Assembly: GCF_900113135.1 (NCBI RefSeq)
Contig: NZ_FOOH01000003.1
Coordinates: 124,001 to 188,000, forward strand
From: Salegentibacter agarivorans
Lineage (GTDB): Bacteria > Bacteroidota > Bacteroidia > Flavobacteriales > Flavobacteriaceae
Length of the DNA: 64,000 nt
Direction of reading: 5' to 3'
Shown: piece after piece, positions 1 to 9,010 of the stretch
Position numbering within the stretch: the stretch's first letter is position 1
How the letters are laid out: each line of letters starts with the position of its first letter
Notes under the pieces: model-generated
Seen by the model: the letters and a program-made list of their open reading frames with translations, nothing else
Database searches by the model: none
Told to the model about the DNA's origin: nothing
Made by a program: the position numbers and the translations under genes

Positions 1-1
1 A

Positions 2-1921
2 GGGAATCATTTTATAATTATTTATAAGGCTAACCACAAGTTCATTTATGTATCAGACCCGGCCTACGGCAAGTTGAAATACCGCCACAGTGAATTCATC
101 AGTAAATGGGCAGAAGCAGAGAAAGAACAGGGTGTTCTTCTTCTTGTAGAACCCACTGATCACTTCCTGGACGAAGAACCTCCAGAAATGGATAAGAAAA
201 GTAGTCTGGGATTCCTGCTTGATTACCTTAAACCTTACAAAAGATATATAAACCAGTTATTCCTGGGTTTAATAATTGCTGCCACTATTCAGTTAATGCT
301 TCCTTTCCTTACGCAAAGCCTGGTGGACTATGGAATTAATTATGAAGACTTTGGTTTTATCAACCTTATATTATTAGCGCAGTTCTTTTTGTTTCTTACG
401 CGTTCTGCATCAGAAGTGATTAGAGACTGGATTTTATTGTATATAAGTACACGTATAAATATTCAAATGCTTTCAGATTTTTTGGGGAAACTACTAAGCC
501 TTCCTTTAGCATATTTTGAATCAAAAGACACCGGTGATTTTATGCAAAGAATCTATGATCATCAAAGGATAGATGAGTTTCTAACGGGCCGTGGTTTAAA
601 TATTCCTTTTGATATCTTTTCTATTTTAGTATTCGGAATAGTGCTGTTCTACTTTCATCCACATATTGCACTTATCTTTTTTACAGGAACTTGTTTATTT
701 TTCGGTTGGTCACTATTATTTATGAAAAGGAAGGAACTTTTGGATAACCAGCTTTTCGACCTTAACAGAAAAGACCAATCCCTATTTCTGCAGATCATTC
801 TGGCAGTTTCAGAAATTAAATTAAACAATTCAGAAAACAGGAGAAAAGGGGAGTGGGAAGTTAATCAAAATGGTCTTTTCAGGATAAAGTCAAAGATTTT
901 AAGCGTAGGACAGGCTCAAATTAAAGGAGGTTTATTCCTTAATGAATTAACCAATATTTTAATAATCTTCTGGTCTGCAAAGGCTGTAATCACAGGGCAA
1001 ATTACATTGGGGGCTATGCTGGCTATCCAATTTATTATCGGCTCATTATCCTTACCTATTTCAAATATCATCAATTTTCTTACAGATTATCAGAGCGCCA
1101 GACTCTCTTTTGACAGGTTGTCTGAAGTCCATAATCAAAAACCTGAAGATAACAGAAGGGGCTATGAGAATAACCTACCCACTGGAGATCTTAACATAAG
1201 GAATCTAAGTTTCGGATATGGAAACCCTTCCTTACCTCCATTGCTAAATGAACTGAATATTACTATCCCTAAGGGGAAGATTACTGCAATTGTTGGTTCA
1301 AGCGGTTCAGGAAAGACAACTTTGTTAAAACTGCTTCTGAAATTTTATATACCCTGGAAGGGTAATTTAAAAGTTGGGGATGATGATCTTAGAGATATTA
1401 ATACATCCCTTTGGAGAAGTAGATGTGGAGTTGTAATGCAGGACGGCTGTCTTTTTAACGATACTATTGAGAGGAATATCACAGAATCACAACCGGATAT
1501 TCCTGTGGATCGAAGCTCGTTACGAAAAGCTGTGGAAATGGTTAATCTAAATGAATTCATTGAGAAGCTTCCCCTTGGGGATCAAACTAAGATTGGGGAA
1601 AATGGACAGCTCCTTAGTGGTGGAGAGAGACAAAGAATTTTACTTGCGAGGGCAATCTATAAAGATCCAGATTATTTATTTCTTGACGAGGCTACCAGCT
1701 CTTTAGATTCAGAAAACGAAAAATTCATTACTGACAATTTAATTTCCTTCTATAAAAATAGAACTGTGGTGATTATTGCCCATAGGCTATCTACAGTCTT
1801 GACTGCTGATCAAATACTGGTTATGAACAAGGGTGAGATTGTAGAACGGGGGAATCACCAGGATTTAATTCAAAATAAAGGTGTTTACCATAACCTGATT
1901 AAATATCAACTAAAGATTTGA
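2..1921 (+). CDS. Peptidase-containing ABC exporter (PCAT), 5'-truncated by window edge
   Basis: Exports double-glycine-leader peptides across the inner membrane and removes the leader with an N-terminal C39 protease. The frame is open from base 2, so only 639 C-terminal residues are visible. The first residues read NHFIIIYK and later VSDPAYGK, which fit the His and Asp regions of a C39 domain; its catalytic Cys lies outside the window. A membrane domain follows, then an ABC ATPase with Walker A GSSGSGKTT (bases 1295-1321), signature LSGGERQ, Walker B LFLDEATS and switch His in IIAHRLS. A TTG at base 74 is an artefact of the truncation, not the start. The HlyD-type gene follows after 4 bases. 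Family confident; cargo inferred from the small peptide gene at 5035. Confidence 0.93.
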   Translation, partial: GNHFIIIYKANHKFIYVSDPAYGKLKYRHSEFISKWAEAEKEQGVLLLVEPTDHFLDEEPPEMDKKSSLGFLLDYLKPYKRYINQLFLGLIIAATIQLMLPFLTQSLVDYGINYEDFGFINLILLAQFFLFLTRSASEVIRDWILLYISTRINIQMLSDFLGKLLSLPLAYFESKDTGDFMQRIYDHQRIDEFLTGRGLNIPFDIFSILVFGIVLFYFHPHIALIFFTGTCLFFGWSLLFMKRKELLDNQLFDLNRKDQSLFLQIILAVSEIKLNNSENRRKGEWEVNQNGLFRIKSKILSVGQAQIKGGLFLNELTNILIIFWSAKAVITGQITLGAMLAIQFIIGSLSLPISNIINFLTDYQSARLSFDRLSEVHNQKPEDNRRGYENNLPTGDLNIRNLSFGYGNPSLPPLLNELNITIPKGKITAIVGSSGSGKTTLLKLLLKFYIPWKGNLKVGDDDLRDINTSLWRSRCGVVMQDGCLFNDTIERNITESQPDIPVDRSSLRKAVEMVNLNEFIEKLPLGDQTKIGENGQLLSGGERQRILLARAIYKDPDYLFLDEATSSLDSENEKFITDNLISFYKNRTVVIIAHRLSTVLTADQILVMNKGEIVERGNHQDLIQNKGVYHNLIKYQLKI

Positions 1922-1925
1922 GAAG

Positions 1926-3212
1926 GTGGAAAATAGGAAATATAATAGCAGCGGGAGTAACCCATTGAATATTGAACCCGGTTATTTACTACGCCGAGGT
2001 ACGGCCTATATGTTTGGATTCTTCTTTCTAGTGTTAATTCTGGCCGGCATTATTTCTTTTAATCAGGTTGTAAAAGGATCTGTAACTCTTACTTCAAAGA
2101 ACCCTCCAGTTGAAATTAAAGTGAAAAGAGACGGAAAGCTTTCTGCTATTTTTTATAAACCCGGAGACTCAATAGTAGCAGGAGATATTGTTGCAGTACT
2201 TGATAATCCTGCAAGCCAAAAAGATATAACTTTCCTAAAAGAAAGATTAGGGAAGGATTTTCTAAAGGTATTATCACTGGAAGCATTATTAACCGAATTT
2301 CCGGTAAACTTAAGTCTGGGAACTTCCTTACAGGCAGCATACAATAGGTTTTTAGAAGAATATCACAACCTTATTTTAGAAAATACACTTGGCCATAACC
2401 AAATAATGGAGCAAGGCTTACTCCAAAATATTAATAACCAGAGATCAATTTTAAATTCTAAAGAGGAGGAGTTTCAATTGATGGAAAACAGTCTTTCTAT
2501 TTCAACTGAAAATATAAATCGACATCGACAATTATTTGAAAAAGGAGTGATCTCAAAATTTGATTTGGAAAAGGTTGAGTTGGAATTTACCGAGAAGAAT
2601 CGACAATACTCTTTACTGAAACAGCAGATGATTCAGTTACAGGCCGACAAGAGCAGGGCGAAAAGCGATCTTGAAATATTAAGATCTTCTGAAGAAAGAA
2701 AATTAAGCCTTCAGGAGGCGGAATTGGTTTTTGCAAAGCAAAATCTTCTTAATGAGATTTCAGAGTGGGAGGATATAAATATTATAAAAAGTCCCGTTGC
2801 AGGTAGGCTTTCTTATAATCAGGTTTGGGGAGTACATCAGAATGTTGAAGAAGGCGATGTAGTGTTTACCATTGTTCCTTTTATGAGAAAAGATCTGCTA
2901 GGTAAATGTATCGTTCCTGTCCAAAATTCAGGTCAGATAAATAAGGGTCAGAAGGTTTATTTAAAGCTTGACAATTATCCATACAGGGAATGGGGAATGA
3001 TAAAAGCTAGCGTTAAGTCGATCTCAGAGGTTCCCAGCAGAGCGGAAGTGCCAGCATATATTGTTTATTTAGATGTAGATAGTTTAGTGACTTCCTATGG
3101 AAAGGAGCTAATTCTCCATCAAGAATTAATAGGAACCGCAGAAATAGTGCTTGAAGAAGTCACTTTACTTAAGCGCATTTTTTACCAGTTTCGTCAGCTT
3201 TGGACAACCTAA
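1926..3212 (+). CDS. HlyD-family membrane fusion protein for peptide export
   Basis: Periplasmic adaptor that would connect the upstream PCAT exporter to an outer-membrane channel. The 428-residue protein has a short cytoplasmic tail, one membrane segment at about residues 28-50, a lipoyl-like half (VKRDGKLSAIF, PGDSIVAGDIVAVLDNP), a long coiled-coil hairpin at roughly 130-285, and the second lipoyl half (SPVAGRLSYN) followed by a beta-barrel region. The start is GTG at 1926, directly after the exporter stop and preceded by a purine-rich GAGAAGG. Translational coupling with the exporter is likely. No TolC-like partner is encoded in this cluster. Confidence 0.9.
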   Translation: MENRKYNSSGSNPLNIEPGYLLRRGTAYMFGFFFLVLILAGIISFNQVVKGSVTLTSKNPPVEIKVKRDGKLSAIFYKPGDSIVAGDIVAVLDNPASQKDITFLKERLGKDFLKVLSLEALLTEFPVNLSLGTSLQAAYNRFLEEYHNLILENTLGHNQIMEQGLLQNINNQRSILNSKEEEFQLMENSLSISTENINRHRQLFEKGVISKFDLEKVELEFTEKNRQYSLLKQQMIQLQADKSRAKSDLEILRSSEERKLSLQEAELVFAKQNLLNEISEWEDINIIKSPVAGRLSYNQVWGVHQNVEEGDVVFTIVPFMRKDLLGKCIVPVQNSGQINKGQKVYLKLDNYPYREWGMIKASVKSISEVPSRAEVPAYIVYLDVDSLVTSYGKELILHQELIGTAEIVLEEVTLLKRIFYQFRQLWTT

Positions 3213-3224
3213 TTCTATTTAAGT

Positions 3225-4946
3225 ATGGCACAAATCCCGACAACATATAAATCAATCTTCTTCTATTTAATGTTTGTGTTAAGTGGTACTATATCATTTA
3301 TTGGTTATTCTCAGGATATCCCTTCAAAGAGACTTGAAAACGTGACAACCAAATTATCCTATGAAGAAATTCAAGATCTGGAATATGAGGCATTGATAGA
3401 TAAAGACACTGCTGCTCTGGGATTATTGATCAAGATTCACTTGCGAAAAGCTTCATTAGAGAAGAATAATATTGAAAAAGCCAGAGCTTATTATTATAAA
3501 ACAACTTTAGAAAAAACTAGTCCTGCATTGGTATATGCAGATTCTATAATTAAGATTACTAAAGAGAGTACTCATCCCAATTATCCTGCGATTGGGTATG
3601 CTATTAAAGGACATCTCCATTACGAATCGGGAAATTTTCAGGTTGCACTTACCAATTACCTAAAGGCATATAATCTCGCTTTAACGAAAGATAATGTTGA
3701 TCAGCAAAGGGAATTTGCTCTTGCAATAGCCGCAATTAGAAATCTTTATGGACAGCATTACGCCGCGGTAGAACTTTACAATAAATATTTAAAATTATTG
3801 AAAAACGAAGATAATTTTGAGACGCAACATTACGATGATTACACATTATTGATATTTAATCTCTCTTTAACGCATCTTCGATTACAGTCAATAGATTCAG
3901 CTAGGTTCTATGCTAATCAGGGTATTAAATTAACCTCAAAATTAAGGGACGATTCTAATTTTCAGGATTTCATTCTTTTAGATGCACAAATTAATTATTA
4001 TGATAGTGCTTATGATGAAGCAAGGGATACCCTCCTTAAATATAATGGCTCTCTGGATGGAACCAGCAAAGCCATTAAACTATATTATCTAGGTAAAATT
4101 GAGGATAGACTGAATAATAAAAATCTTTCTATCAAATATTTTAAAGAAATTGATTCGATAGTTACCGCAACGGGAGATCCTTTTCCCGAGGTTAAAGACG
4201 TTTATCATGAACTAATTCTAAATTCCATAGACCAAGATGATAAACTTGGGCAGATAGAATATATCGGGAAATTAATTACCTATGATAGTTTACACTCGAC
4301 AAAGCAGGAAAATGTTATAAATGCAGCTATGACTTCTTATGATATACCTTACTTAAAACATCAAAAACGAGAGGCAGAAGCACAGCTTGAAAATAAAAGA
4401 ACAATTATAACCGGAGTTGGATTATTGGCCGGTTTAGGAAGCTTTACTGGAATATTCTTCTTCGTGAGATCAATCCGTATACAAAGAAAGTTGAAAGTTT
4501 TACTCGAAGAAGGGATAGTAAGAAAAAAAATAATAAGTGATCAACCAGTTGGTAACCATCCAAGTTCTGTACCTGAAGATATTAAAAAAGATATTTTAAA
4601 TAAACTGGAAAAATTCGAAAACTCGGAAAGGTTTTTAGATAAGGAATTAGATATGTCTAAGTTAGCGCAGGAACTGGAAACAAATACTTCTTACCTTTCT
4701 GTTATTATCAATTCATATAAAGGCAAAACATTTCCTAATTATCTTAAAGATCTTCGGATAGCAAAAGCCGTCCGGATGTTAAATAATGATCATAGCCTTT
4801 TGAGATTCAGTAATCAGGGATTAGCTGAAGTGTTTGGATTTAAAACAAGTGAATCTTTTTCTAAAGCTTTTTACAAGAACACCGGTATATACCCTTCAAA
4901 ATTCATAAAGGAGTTGAACTTACGAAAAGTGGACGGTCATTCATAA
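3225..4946 (+). CDS. TPR-containing membrane-anchored AraC-family regulator
   Basis: Predicted signal-responsive transcription factor. A hydrophobic N-terminus (residues about 10-30) is followed by roughly 350 residues of helical, TPR-like sequence. A transmembrane helix lies near 393-412 (TGVGLLAGLGSFTGIFFFV) and an AraC-type double helix-turn-helix covers the last about 110 residues (DMSKLAQELETNTSYLS, later FGFKTSESFSKAFYKNTG). This layout places the TPR sensor outside the inner membrane and the DNA-binding domain inside. It begins 12 bases after the HlyD-type gene, so it is probably cotranscribed and may control the peptide gene 90 bases downstream. Ligand and targets are not visible. Confidence 0.85.
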   Translation: MAQIPTTYKSIFFYLMFVLSGTISFIGYSQDIPSKRLENVTTKLSYEEIQDLEYEALIDKDTAALGLLIKIHLRKASLEKNNIEKARAYYYKTTLEKTSPALVYADSIIKITKESTHPNYPAIGYAIKGHLHYESGNFQVALTNYLKAYNLALTKDNVDQQREFALAIAAIRNLYGQHYAAVELYNKYLKLLKNEDNFETQHYDDYTLLIFNLSLTHLRLQSIDSARFYANQGIKLTSKLRDDSNFQDFILLDAQINYYDSAYDEARDTLLKYNGSLDGTSKAIKLYYLGKIEDRLNNKNLSIKYFKEIDSIVTATGDPFPEVKDVYHELILNSIDQDDKLGQIEYIGKLITYDSLHSTKQENVINAAMTSYDIPYLKHQKREAEAQLENKRTIITGVGLLAGLGSFTGIFFFVRSIRIQRKLKVLLEEGIVRKKIISDQPVGNHPSSVPEDIKKDILNKLEKFENSERFLDKELDMSKLAQELETNTSYLSVIINSYKGKTFPNYLKDLRIAKAVRMLNNDHSLLRFSNQGLAEVFGFKTSESFSKAFYKNTGIYPSKFIKELNLRKVDGHS

Positions 4947-5034
4947 ATGGAAGGTATTTCTATGTTGCTAATTGTTGTCTGATATAGTTATTTAGTAGCA
5001 AACAAATATTTATTAACCTTTAAAATTTTTAATC

Positions 5035-5154
5035 ATGAAAAAAACATTAAAAGATTACCAGGGAAGAGCTTTAAAGAATTTAGAAAAAATTAAAGGAGGG
5101 GGAAACCCTGTAATTGATCGCGACAAGGTGAGACGGCCTAAGCCGGGGAAGTAG
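5035..5154 (+). CDS. Double-glycine-leader peptide, likely exporter cargo
   Basis: A 39-codon ORF whose N-terminal part (MKKTLKDYQGRALKNLEKIK) ends in GGG. This matches a C39-type leader, with hydrophobic positions (L, L, I) spaced before the glycines. Cleavage after the second or third Gly would release a basic, proline-containing peptide of 16-17 residues (NPVIDRDKVRRPKPGK). There is no Cys, so no disulfide or lanthionine ring is possible, and no core hydrophobic stretch typical of pore-forming bacteriocins. An intrinsic terminator follows at once. Its position between the exporter/regulator genes and a secreted prolyl oligopeptidase makes it the natural cargo. Function (signal, toxin or substrate) is unknown. 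Confidence 0.8.
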   Translation: MKKTLKDYQGRALKNLEKIKGGGNPVIDRDKVRRPKPGK

Positions 5155-5178
5155 AAACTATCTGTTTTAATTAAAATG

Positions 5179-5202
5179 AGCCCGGACTGTTCCGGGCTTT
5201 TC
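5179..5202 (+). terminator. Intrinsic terminator after the leader-peptide gene
   Basis: Perfect 8-bp stem AGCCCGGA / TCCGGGCT (5179-5186 and 5191-5198) with loop CTGT and a following T run. It separates the peptide transcript from the prolyl oligopeptidase gene starting 14 bases further on. Confidence 0.85.
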
Positions 5203-5215
5203 AAAATTTAGAGTA

Positions 5216-7375
5216 ATGAAAAAAGATCACCTCCTAATCCTATGTTTGAGCTTATTATCATTAACCATTTCTTTTGGTCAACAGAACTTTACTCATTCTT
5301 ATTACCCATCTCTTTCTAAGCAAGTGAGGATCATAAATGAATTTGGTTTTTCACTTTCAGATGACTATTCCAACTTGAATAATCTCGAAGACCCAAAAAT
5401 AGACCAATGGTTAAAAGCCCAGGACTCTTTAGCGGAAGAGTATTTTTCTAAAAATGATCTTTTGCAAGATTATCAGGAAAAATTTGAAGAATATCAGAAT
5501 CGTGAGAACGGAACAATCAGTATGATTAAAGTGAATGAAGAAGGAAACTATTTTTACATAAAATATGATCATATATCTGGTACACATAAATTATATTTTA
5601 GAAAAAATCTCTCAGCAGATGACGTAGAACTTTTTGATCCTGGAAATTATGATGATATAACAGAGGTGACCTATCTAGAACCCTCATTCGATGGAGATAA
5701 AATTGCCATTGGATATCCATCCGATGAAAATTTTTCATCTCGAGTTAGAATATTTGATGTAAAAAACAAGAAGTTTTATAGTGAAGTGATCACCAATATT
5801 AATCCATCGTTTGGGGGAATTGAATGGTTACCTGATAGCTCGGGTTTTATTTATCTCTATTTTCCAGTAGTAGATCAAAATAAACCGGACTACAAAAAGA
5901 ATTCTTATTCTGTTCTTCATAAATTAGGGAATATACATGCAAAAAAGATGAAAGTTTTTGGGAATAGTAACACAGTTAATATCCCTGCAGATTTTTATCC
6001 AAAAGTAAAAATTGGTTCCAGTCAGGATAAATATATTATTGGATATTCTGCTAATTCCAGTGATTACTATGACGCATATATTGCTAAAGTTTCAGATATA
6101 GTATCAGGAAATGCAAATTGGACTCCTTTGTTTAAGATAGAGCAGAAAGTGTATACCACTGAGGGAGAAGTTAGGGGTGAGGAATTTATTTTCAGGCAGG
6201 GAAATACCACCGGAAATCAAATAAGCCGTATTCAATTCCATTCCCCCAATTTTAAAAATCCAGAGGTACTTGCAGAAGGAACTAAAGAAAATCCAATCAT
6301 CCAATTTGATGTTACTAAGGATCATATATATTATTCAAAATCTAAGTTAGGTGTTGAAGTTAGTCTCTGGAAAATTGATAAGAAAAAGAATATAATCAAA
6401 TTAAAAACACCTTTTGTACCGGGGTATGTCACATTTTTTGGGGGATCAGTAAAAACTAATTTTATTGGAATAGAATTAGATGGATGGATATCAAACTATA
6501 CCAGGTTCATTATTGCAGATGATAAAAATTTACAGAAAGAAGGATTGAAAACAGAAACCTTCTATCCTGAATTTGAAAATCTTATTGTAGAGCAAATTAT
6601 GATTAAAGGTCATGATGGGGTAGAGGTGCCATTATCTTTAATTTATGACCCCAATTTGCTAAATTTGGAGAATGAGGTATTTATTTATGTATATGGTGCA
6701 TATGGAGAAAGCTTGAGTCCCTTTTTCTATCCTATTTTTTTGGACTGGGCAACCCAGGGAGGTATTCTTGCCTTTCCTCATGTAAGAGGAGGTGGAGAAA
6801 AGGGAAAAGAATGGCATATTCAGGGACAAAAGGCGCTAAAATATAATTCCTGGAGAGATCTTATTTCTTGTACTGAAGCACTAATCGATAAAGGTTTTAC
6901 CAAAAGAGGATTAATTTCTCTATATACATACAGTGCAGGTGGAATTACTGCAGGTATGGCCGTAAATGAACGGCCAGATCTTTTTTCTTCATACATAGCT
7001 GAAGTGCCTAGATTAAATCCTTTAGGTCTGGAATCATCTGCTACGGCCAGTAGTACAAGTTATTTGGAATATGGAACTGTAAAGGACAGCCTGGAGTTTG
7101 CAGGCCTGGTTAAAATGGATCCCTACTTCAATCTGAATTCGGAGAATAAATATCCACCGACTTTAATACTGCCAGCATCTCAAGATGACCGAATTCCTTT
7201 GTGGGATAGCGGTAAGTATATAGCTAAATTACAAAGCATTTCAGGGGAAGAAACACCCATTTTAATGGATATTGATTACCGCTATGGTCACGAAGGCCAG
7301 GGTAACGATGAGACCGTGATGCTTTATAGTAAAATTTTTAGTTTTGCCAGGAGTAACATGAGACAGTATCACTAA
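5216..7375 (+). CDS. Secreted prolyl oligopeptidase (S9A family)
   Basis: Serine peptidase that cleaves short peptides, typically after proline. A signal peptide (MKKDHLLILCLSLLSLTISFG) directs it to the periplasm. Residues about 60-450 fit the beta-propeller. The C-terminal alpha/beta-hydrolase domain carries an intact triad: Ser573 in TYSAGG, Asp657 in QDDRIP, and His692 in YGHEGQ; GGGEKGKEWH matches the S9A domain. The family usually has GGSNGG around the serine, so TYSAGG is a variant. At 719 residues the length is normal. It lies directly downstream of the proline-containing leader peptide, suggesting processing or turnover of that peptide, but this is inference. Confidence 0.9.
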   Translation: MKKDHLLILCLSLLSLTISFGQQNFTHSYYPSLSKQVRIINEFGFSLSDDYSNLNNLEDPKIDQWLKAQDSLAEEYFSKNDLLQDYQEKFEEYQNRENGTISMIKVNEEGNYFYIKYDHISGTHKLYFRKNLSADDVELFDPGNYDDITEVTYLEPSFDGDKIAIGYPSDENFSSRVRIFDVKNKKFYSEVITNINPSFGGIEWLPDSSGFIYLYFPVVDQNKPDYKKNSYSVLHKLGNIHAKKMKVFGNSNTVNIPADFYPKVKIGSSQDKYIIGYSANSSDYYDAYIAKVSDIVSGNANWTPLFKIEQKVYTTEGEVRGEEFIFRQGNTTGNQISRIQFHSPNFKNPEVLAEGTKENPIIQFDVTKDHIYYSKSKLGVEVSLWKIDKKKNIIKLKTPFVPGYVTFFGGSVKTNFIGIELDGWISNYTRFIIADDKNLQKEGLKTETFYPEFENLIVEQIMIKGHDGVEVPLSLIYDPNLLNLENEVFIYVYGAYGESLSPFFYPIFLDWATQGGILAFPHVRGGGEKGKEWHIQGQKALKYNSWRDLISCTEALIDKGFTKRGLISLYTYSAGGITAGMAVNERPDLFSSYIAEVPRLNPLGLESSATASSTSYLEYGTVKDSLEFAGLVKMDPYFNLNSENKYPPTLILPASQDDRIPLWDSGKYIAKLQSISGEETPILMDIDYRYGHEGQGNDETVMLYSKIFSFARSNMRQYH

Positions 7376-7477
7376 GCAACTCCCCAATCCTTTTAATAGC
7401 CATGATCAATCTGGCTTCACACTTTCCCATCTTCCAAATATTTTCGTTCGCTATGTTCGATAGCTTAAAAATTTATA

Positions 7478-7636
7478 TTCATTTATAAATGAACTTATTT
7501 ATTAATAAAAGGAATAATTCAGCAAGCACTTCTTAATAATATTGGTTTATAAATGTAGTATTTTGATTTATAAACCGAAATCCTTCCAATTTTTATCCTA
7601 ACCTCTTTTGCCTGAAATTTAATGAATGGTTTATAA
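7478..7636. promoter_or_regulatory. Cluster of TTTATAA palindromes upstream of rteC
   Basis: Three related elements lie in the leader of the RteC gene. One is a 16-bp perfect palindrome, TTCATTTATAAATGAA (7478-7493). The second is a perfect 11-bp inverted repeat, GGTTTATAAAT (7544-7554) and ATTTATAAACC (7566-7576). The third is a further half site, GGTTTATAA, at 7628-7636, just before the start codon. RteC of CTnDOT is known to bind inverted half sites, so autoregulatory operators are plausible. The rest of the 269-base gap shows no ORF. Confidence 0.45.
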
Positions 7637-7644
7637 CATAAGAG

Positions 7645-8466
7645 GTGAATTTTCTAATAACATCGGAAGAACTTTTGAAAGAAATTTCAAAAATAGAGGA
7701 ATCTTCACCCTCTAGACTAAATGCATTCAATAGGGTTATAAAATACTGCCGAGAAGTTCTTGAAAACTACCGAAAGAATATTAGAAACTTCAAATTTAAT
7801 TCATCTTCTGATGAAATTAAGTTTTTTAAGGAGGAAAAGCAAATTCCTCTTAGTCAGCTTATTTACTATACAAGCCTTCGAACGATTGAACTTGAATCAA
7901 CTTCATCGGTTAAATACAAAAGGAAATATTTATCCAGGAAGATTAAAAAGATTAATAAGTTTTTTCAACGTAACAGGAAATTTCAGCTATATATTGATCT
8001 GGAACAAACCAGTATGGATAAATTTTATTTTACCCGGAAATTTCAAAATGAAGTGGCACACTATGATACTTCGCTATATTGGGATCCTGAATTCAATACT
8101 TCTCACGATATTCTTTTAGCTTATTTAAGAGCCTACAAAAGACTGCTTCCGTTTCTACAGAGACAAATGGAATTATTAGATCACCCACAAATTGAATATA
8201 TCAATAAACACGATCTACATTGGACGGCCTCCAAAGTGGACCTTATCGAGCTCATTTATGCATTACATTTCTCAGGAGCTATTAATAATGGTTCTGCAAA
8301 TATTATTGATATCGTTTCCCTTTTTGAAGTGATTTTTAAACAAAAGTTAGGCAATTGCTATAAGAAGCTTTCTGAAATTAAGGGTAGGAAAGGTAGAATC
8401 ACCAAATTTTTGGACGAAATCACCTGGAATTTTGAACAAAAAATGAACCATGAAAATGAGCTATAA
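7645..8466 (+). CDS. rteC: RteC-family regulator of a conjugative element
   Basis: Transcription regulator that in CTnDOT-type elements activates excision genes. The 273-residue protein has the family's C-terminal block (HWTASKVDLIELIYALHFSG, then AINNG) and an HTH-like tail. The start is the GTG at 7645; no in-frame ATG exists in the N-terminal half, and AAGAGG lies very close to the start, so the exact initiation is uncertain. It marks the left side of the ICE-like segment, and the next genes (HTH protein, replication-type proteins) are the module such regulators usually control. Confidence 0.88.
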   Translation: MNFLITSEELLKEISKIEESSPSRLNAFNRVIKYCREVLENYRKNIRNFKFNSSSDEIKFFKEEKQIPLSQLIYYTSLRTIELESTSSVKYKRKYLSRKIKKINKFFQRNRKFQLYIDLEQTSMDKFYFTRKFQNEVAHYDTSLYWDPEFNTSHDILLAYLRAYKRLLPFLQRQMELLDHPQIEYINKHDLHWTASKVDLIELIYALHFSGAINNGSANIIDIVSLFEVIFKQKLGNCYKKLSEIKGRKGRITKFLDEITWNFEQKMNHENEL

Positions 8467-8667
8467 TTTTCGGTAGGTGAACGTAACTCCGAAAACTATT
8501 TTTCTGTCAATATTTAGTTACTTTTTTAATTTATTGCCATTTATTTTCCGCGGTAAAGCTCCCAAATATTACTATTTACAGGAAGTGTTAAATTATCTCG
8601 TAGTCCGGTAGACATAGTGAAATTAATTTCCTAAAGCTACTCAAATTTGCCTAGAAGTCAAATCAAC

Positions 8668-8710
8668 AAAATCCCGCCGTGTAAAAAAGTATAACCATCG
8701 GTGGGATTTT
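8668..8710 (+). promoter_or_regulatory. Hairpin in the leader of the excisionase-like gene
   Basis: Inverted repeat AAAATCCCGCCG (8668-8679) and CGGTGGGATTTT (8699-8710), 12 bp with one G-T pair and a 19-base loop, ending 19 bases before the HTH gene start. It could be an attenuator-like RNA hairpin or an operator for RteC. The rest of the interval from 8467 shows nothing recognisable. Confidence 0.5.
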
Positions 8711-8729
8711 AAACTAAAACTTTTTAAAA

Positions 8730-9008
8730 ATGGCAAAAGAAATAATTACTACTGATGATCTAATGATTTTTAAGCTGGAGTTATTCGATGAGCTTAAAAG
8801 ACTTTTTAATGAGCAGTCTAAAGGAAAACATAAAAGGTACGTGAAATCAGGAGAAGTGAGAAAACTACTTAATATTAGTTGGGGAACTTTACAGAATATA
8901 CGAATTAACGGGAATCTGCCTTACACAAAAATAGGAGGTACGATTTTCTATGAATGGGAAGATATACAACGAGTTATGGATGAATTTAGGGTAGATAATA
9001 GTGATTAA
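8730..9008 (+). CDS. Excisionase-like helix-turn-helix protein
   Basis: A 92-residue DNA-binding protein of the MerR-like HTH_17 type, common as excision or control factor in Bacteroidetes conjugative transposons. The motif lies at residues 38-85: YVKSGEVRKLLNISWGTLQN, then GNLPYTKIGGTIFYEWEDI, which is the winged turn. An acidic helix precedes it. It is followed after 2 bases by the replication-type gene, so the three genes 8730-10358 form a tight operon. Whether it acts on excision or only on transcription cannot be told from sequence. Confidence 0.82.
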   Translation: MAKEIITTDDLMIFKLELFDELKRLFNEQSKGKHKRYVKSGEVRKLLNISWGTLQNIRINGNLPYTKIGGTIFYEWEDIQRVMDEFRVDNSD

Positions 9009-9010
9009 TT

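Noticed and set aside
74-1921. Exporter gene starting at the TTG at 74
   Set aside because: The frame continues to base 2 with C39-peptidase sequence, so the gene is cut by the window, not started there.
7760-8119. Second-frame ORF of 119 codons inside rteC
   Set aside because: It overlaps the well-supported RteC frame and shows no family features.
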